From NCBI GenBank assembly GCA_003646995.1, contig QMLZ01000122.1, positions 1-8,697 on the forward strand: a stretch of DNA of 8,697 nucleotides, read 5' to 3'. The notes below the pieces were generated by a model. That model made no database searches. It worked only from the letters and a program-made list of their open reading frames with translations, and was not told the origin of the DNA. The stretch comes from Deltaproteobacteria bacterium. GTDB lineage: Bacteria > Desulfobacterota > DSM-4660 > Desulfatiglandales > Desulfatiglandaceae. Shown in pieces: positions 5,311 to 8,697 of this stretch. The translations under genes and the position numbers were made by a program. How positions within the stretch are numbered: position 1 is the first letter of the stretch; each line of letters begins with the position of its first letter.

Positions 5311-8300
5311 TTAATTATTTTTCCTGTCAAATGTATATGCGAACATTGGCACAAATATAAGAGTAAGTATTGTTCCTATCAACAGCCCTCCCACAGCCAC
5401 GTCAGCCAATGGCGAAAGCCTTTCCAGGCCTACCGCCCTCTCCAGCGCTATAGGGATCATGCCCGCAATGGTGCCAAAGGCTGTCATCATTACAGGGCGA
5501 TAACGCACCTTGACACTTTCCACCGCAGCATCAAATGCACTAGCAGCTTTCCTGTAATGTTGATAAAAATCCACGAGCAACACAGAGTTCTTGATTATGA
5601 TACCAAAGAGAAGCAACACTCCCACCATACTGGGCATACAGCTTGGCTTGTTGAAGATCAGCATACCCCATGATGCTCCTATCATTGCAAGGGGAAGGAC
5701 CACCACCATTACAAGTGACAATATAACCGAACGGTATATGGAAACAAGAGCCATAATGAGGATGATAACGCCTATACCTATTGCCTTTATCATCCTGGAA
5801 AAACTGTCTTTCAATTGCTTAATGTCTCCTTCCTGGCTCACAACGAACCCTGCCATGTCCACCTTCTTCAATGCCCTGACCGTATCTGCGGTGAGGATTG
5901 AAACGGGCCACTTTGCCCTGAAGCCATTTACATCGATGCTATAGCGCATCATATCCCGCTCTATCTTTGAAGGAGTGAGGGCATAGCTTATGCTTGCCAA
6001 CTGGGAAAGGGGCACGAAACCCTTGCGGGTCTTTACCGGTACTAATCTCAATGTTTCTGGGTTCTCCCCGAAGGGGTTGTCGTAGTAGAGCCTTACAGGC
6101 TGCGTGGTGAGCGTGGAAAGGTTGGCATTCAGAGTGACTGGAAATCCCTTTAGTGCAAGCTGGCTTGCAAGCTCCACAGGCGAAATACCATAGTGCTGGG
6201 CCTTATTCTGGTCTATCTTGACGACCACTTCCGAGAAATCATTGTCCCAACTAAGACTTGTTGATGTAAGTCCTTTGATATTTGCCATAGCCTTGTTGGC
6301 CGCATTGGCCGCTGCCGGAAGCCCCCTATAATCTTCCCCATAAATCCGAACATCCACCGGTGCCTTGATGGAGGACATTGGTGTTGCCCCAAAGTCGTAA
6401 ACATCCACGCTTTTCACATTTTCTAAATGACTCAAGCGGTCCCTGATTTCCGCCTCCAATTGCCAAATAGATTTCTTCCTGGAAAACCGGTCCACACAGG
6501 TAATACTAAGGACCGCCTCAGTAGGAAGGGCCCCATTGCCAAGAGAGATGACCCCCGGCTCACTACCAAATGAGATGGAACTTCTTTCTACTTCTGGCCG
6601 GCTGTGAAGCCACCTGGCAAACTTGTGCATCCTTTGCGCTACCTGATCCACAGTCTCATTGGCTGAAAATTTTACATTTCCCTTGATGATGCCTGTATCC
6701 ATTGGAGGCATGACATCCTTTCCTATGATGGGCATTATGTTTTTAATGCTGAACATAAGCAGAGCAAATACCAACACAGTCATGATCACTTTACGGAGAA
6801 CCGAAAATTTGCCTCTTGAAAACTTCAATGCACCTACATACGGTCCCACGAATTTGCCCATGGACTTTTGATAAAGGTACTCAAAGGCCTTCTCTATCCT
6901 GTTTTTCCTCACCCCTTTTCTGTACAGAAGACGGGAAAAATGGGGAATGAACGTAATAGACAAAAAATATGACGCAAACAGTGCTATAATTAAGATAGAA
7001 ACCAGCGGCCTAAAGATCTTTTGAGGAAAGTCACCGACAAACATCAAGGGTGCTATGATCGACAGGGTGGCAATCGTGCCCGCAAAGACAGGCCCAATAA
7101 CCTCTTTGGTCCCTCTTTCAATGGCCGTGTGCAGGTCTTCCTTTAGATCAGTGAGATGGCGTTCGATATTTTCCAGCACCACCACCGCGTCGTCCACGAG
7201 CATTCCAAGGGCCAGAATAATCGCAGTGTAGATGACAATATTTAACTCGCCTCCACCAAGCCAAATAATGGCCAGGGTAGTGAAAAACACCATGGGAATG
7301 GATACGAGGGCTGCTGTAATGGCACGTAGGTTTCCCAGAAAAAACAGAAGCACCAGCAGGGTGAAGATAATAGCATCCCGCAGCGCCTCGAGCATATTGC
7401 GGTTAGCGGTTTGAAGCAACTGCCTTTGGGTGTCTGAAATCTCAAAATGGATATTGGGGTACCTGTGGGCGAGCTTTTTCATTGTCTCACGTGCCGCGGT
7501 GCTGGTATGAAGAACGCTGCCGCCTGGAGAACGCTGTACTGCTATGGCGATGGCGTCCCTCCCGTTGCCTATATAAGCTGAAAACCTCTTTTTATACCCC
7601 CAACTTATATCAGACACATCAGAAAGTTTTACGTTAGGGGCAACATCCAGGGCCTTGAGGGCCTCAACTTGATCTCTTTCACCGTAGAAGGTAAGGGTGT
7701 AGAAGTGGTTTGCGCCTTTGACAAAGCCAATGGGAAGATTTCTGTTGAACTGGGCCAGGGCCCGAACTATTTGATCAGCCCCCACGTTGTACCGCCTCAT
7801 GAGCATGGGATTGAGCTCGACACGGTAGGCACCCTCCATACCTCCAAACACCTCGACATTACCGATGCCAGGGTTTCGCAACAGGGCAGGTTTTATGTCG
7901 CCTTCTGCTATCTTGCGAATATCCGCCAGGCTTATCGAATCACCGGCAGGGCTCAGGGCAAAGATGTCAACAGGAAGGGTAAATGAGCCGGCTATATATA
8001 TGGAAGGATTCACCCCCGGGGGCAGTTTGCTACGGATCCTGTTCAATGCATTGTTTACATCTACAGCAGCAGGCTCTAGTCCCTTTTTATATTCAAATTC
8101 AGCCCTTACCACAGAAAAGCCCGTTATGTTTACCGAACTGATATCCCTAATAAGACCCAATGTGCTAATTTCCTCTTCTATGGGTTTTGACACGGTTGTA
8201 GCCACAACCTCGGGCGTGGCTCCTGGAACCTGGGATATGACTATGACTTGAGGCCTATCGCTGTCTGGAAAGAGGTTCTTCGGCATCACAATGAGCCCTA

Positions 8301-8373
8301 TGAGTCCCATGATGAAAAAGGCCGCTATCAGGCTGTAAAGCATGTGGGGACGTTTATAGAAAAATTCAAACAT
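5311..8373 (-). CDS. RND-family efflux transporter permease subunit (AcrB-like)
   Basis: An inner-membrane proton-driven exporter of 1020 residues, full family length. The first helix lies near residues 10-32, followed by the first periplasmic loop beginning PKNLFPDSDRPQVIV, then helices 2-6. The second loop starts near residue 550 (IGKDVMPPMDTG), and the final helices span about 865-1015. The proton-relay residues are intact: the Asp pair in GMLVDDAVVVLEN in TM4, the Lys in IIKNSVLLVDF in TM10, and the Arg in RYRPVMMT before TM11. The start is taken at 8373 because AAGGAG (complement of 8380-8385) is six bases upstream of it; the ATG two codons earlier would abut the Shine-Dalgarno with no spacing. 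Its usual partners, a membrane-fusion protein and an outer-membrane channel, are not next to it in this window. The sequence resembles hydrophobic-compound exporters more than CzcA metal pumps, but the substrate is unknown. Confidence 0.95.
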   Translation of the reverse strand: MFEFFYKRPHMLYSLIAAFFIMGLIGLIVMPKNLFPDSDRPQVIVISQVPGATPEVVATTVSKPIEEEISTLGLIRDISSVNITGFSVVRAEFEYKKGLEPAAVDVNNALNRIRSKLPPGVNPSIYIAGSFTLPVDIFALSPAGDSISLADIRKIAEGDIKPALLRNPGIGNVEVFGGMEGAYRVELNPMLMRRYNVGADQIVRALAQFNRNLPIGFVKGANHFYTLTFYGERDQVEALKALDVAPNVKLSDVSDISWGYKKRFSAYIGNGRDAIAIAVQRSPGGSVLHTSTAARETMKKLAHRYPNIHFEISDTQRQLLQTANRNMLEALRDAIIFTLLVLLFFLGNLRAITAALVSIPMVFFTTLAIIWLGGGELNIVIYTAIILALGMLVDDAVVVLENIERHLTDLKEDLHTAIERGTKEVIGPVFAGTIATLSIIAPLMFVGDFPQKIFRPLVSILIIALFASYFLSITFIPHFSRLLYRKGVRKNRIEKAFEYLYQKSMGKFVGPYVGALKFSRGKFSVLRKVIMTVLVFALLMFSIKNIMPIIGKDVMPPMDTGIIKGNVKFSANETVDQVAQRMHKFARWLHSRPEVERSSISFGSEPGVISLGNGALPTEAVLSITCVDRFSRKKSIWQLEAEIRDRLSHLENVKSVDVYDFGATPMSSIKAPVDVRIYGEDYRGLPAAANAANKAMANIKGLTSTSLSWDNDFSEVVVKIDQNKAQHYGISPVELASQLALKGFPVTLNANLSTLTTQPVRLYYDNPFGENPETLRLVPVKTRKGFVPLSQLASISYALTPSKIERDMMRYSIDVNGFRAKWPVSILTADTVRALKKVDMAGFVVSQEGDIKQLKDSFSRMIKAIGIGVIILIMALVSIYRSVILSLVMVVVLPLAMIGASWGMLIFNKPSCMPSMVGVLLLFGIIIKNSVLLVDFYQHYRKAASAFDAAVESVKVRYRPVMMTAFGTIAGMIPIALERAVGLERLSPLADVAVGGLLIGTILTLIFVPMFAYTFDRKNN

Positions 8374-8379
8374 ATCCAT

Positions 8380-8385
8380 CTCCTT
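8380..8385 (-). promoter_or_regulatory. Shine-Dalgarno that sets the RND start
   Basis: AAGGAG on the minus strand is followed by ATGGATATG. The first ATG touches the site, while the second is six bases away, so initiation at 8373 is the better reading. Confidence 0.7.
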
Positions 8386-8552
8386 GATGAACTCTATGCT
8401 TCATTTCGCTCAAGAATTCAGTAGTGTCCGAGACAATGCTGGATTCAAAAACGGATGTTGAAATATCAATAAGTTAGACAGTTCAAATTCGGTGTTCTGG
8501 ATGCAGGTTGTCGATTGTAACAGCTTTACGCAGGAAAACGGCATATTCCCTC
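8386..8552. other. intergenic leader upstream of the RND operon, no gene seen
   Basis: No plausible coding frame on either strand. It should hold the leftward promoter, but no pair of good -35 and -10 boxes at normal spacing was found. TTGA-AATA-TCAA near 8458-8469 is a short inverted repeat that could be an operator half of some regulator; its spacing does not fit an FNR box. Confidence 0.4.
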
Positions 8553-8687
8553 CCTGCCTGACTGGCCGTCGGGCAGGCAGGCGCTACGCTCACTACGCCA
8601 TCGTGGCTACGCTCACTGCGGGTTTTGGCCCCTTCACCATCCTGGCTACGGGTCCAAAACACGCCGCTTCGGGAACATCCCGTTCCC
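8553..8687. repeat. cluster of three hairpins with short direct repeats
   Basis: Three inverted repeats follow each other. First, CCTGCCTGAC (8553-8562) pairs with GTCGGGCAGG (8568-8577) over a five-base loop, with one G-U pair. Second, GTTTTGGCCCC (8622-8632) pairs with GGGTCCAAAAC (8650-8660), with one mismatch and a 17-base loop. Third, GGGAAC (8671-8676) pairs with GTTCCC (8682-8687). Between the first two lies a 12-bp direct repeat GCTACGCTCACT at 8583-8594 and 8606-8617, with a partial GGCTACG at 8644-8650. The region looks richer in G+C than the preceding intergenic stretch. It resembles a dispersed intergenic palindromic element more than a terminator, and may continue past the right edge. 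Confidence 0.55.
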
Positions 8688-8697
8688 CTGCGTTGAA

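Noticed and set aside
7669..8251. Plus-strand open frames opposite the RND gene
   Set aside because: They are antisense to a well-supported transporter, have no family motifs or ribosome sites, and arise from its codon pattern.
8553..8617. CRISPR array
   Set aside because: There are only two copies of a 12-bp repeat 23 bp apart, with no third full unit and no cas gene nearby.

Overview
The window reads as chromosomal DNA from an anaerobic, double-membraned bacterium. The evidence for anaerobiosis is a polyferredoxin-like protein, an ISC-type Fe-S assembly cluster reduced to IscS/IscU, a FeoB-associated type cysteine-rich membrane peptide and an FNR-type operator. The evidence for an outer membrane is a full-length RND efflux pump. 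The gene combination would fit Synergistota or a deltaproteobacterium-like anaerobe. This is inference from gene content, and no marker gene is present to settle it.

Layout. Positions 2-1069 (+) hold the 3' part of a 4Fe-4S protein followed by a small cupin, probably co-transcribed. Positions 1104-1370 (-) encode a small ThiS/MoaD-type ubiquitin-like protein without the usual C-terminal Gly-Gly. The intergenic region 1371-1572 carries two divergent promoters: an FNR/CRP-type operator placed exactly as in a class II activated promoter for the leftward gene, and a sigma70-type promoter for the rightward operon. Positions 1573-3710 (+) form a tightly packed sulfur/iron operon: a TusA-like protein, a NifS/IscS-fold protein, an IscU with a zinc-ribbon tail, and a one-TM cysteine-rich peptide. 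The junctions overlap or are very short. A hairpin at 3711-3747 sits between this operon and the convergent leftward operon. That operon, transcribed from 8373 down to 3746, encodes an RND transporter, a metallo-beta-lactamase-fold hydrolase and a D-glutamate cyclase-like protein. Positions 8386-8697 contain no convincing gene, and their distal half is a cluster of hairpins and short direct repeats.

The main discovery is in the Fe-S operon. The cysteine desulfurase homologue keeps its fold signatures and its mobile-loop cysteine (C326). It has, however, lost the PLP-binding lysine (now Pro203), the preceding histidine (Ile202), the PLP-stacking glutamine (Ala180) and the substrate-carboxylate arginine (Val352). 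It therefore cannot be a normal PLP cysteine desulfurase, yet it is intact, in frame and embedded between a cysteine-rich TusA-like partner and an IscU whose cluster-ligand residues are all present. The operon looks like a Fe-S assembly or sulfur-transfer system built around a catalytically dead IscS. From memory, the Archaeoglobus fulgidus IscS/IscU pair is a partial precedent, with the PLP lysine replaced there by Asp. Sulfide or another persulfide donor may supply the sulfur.
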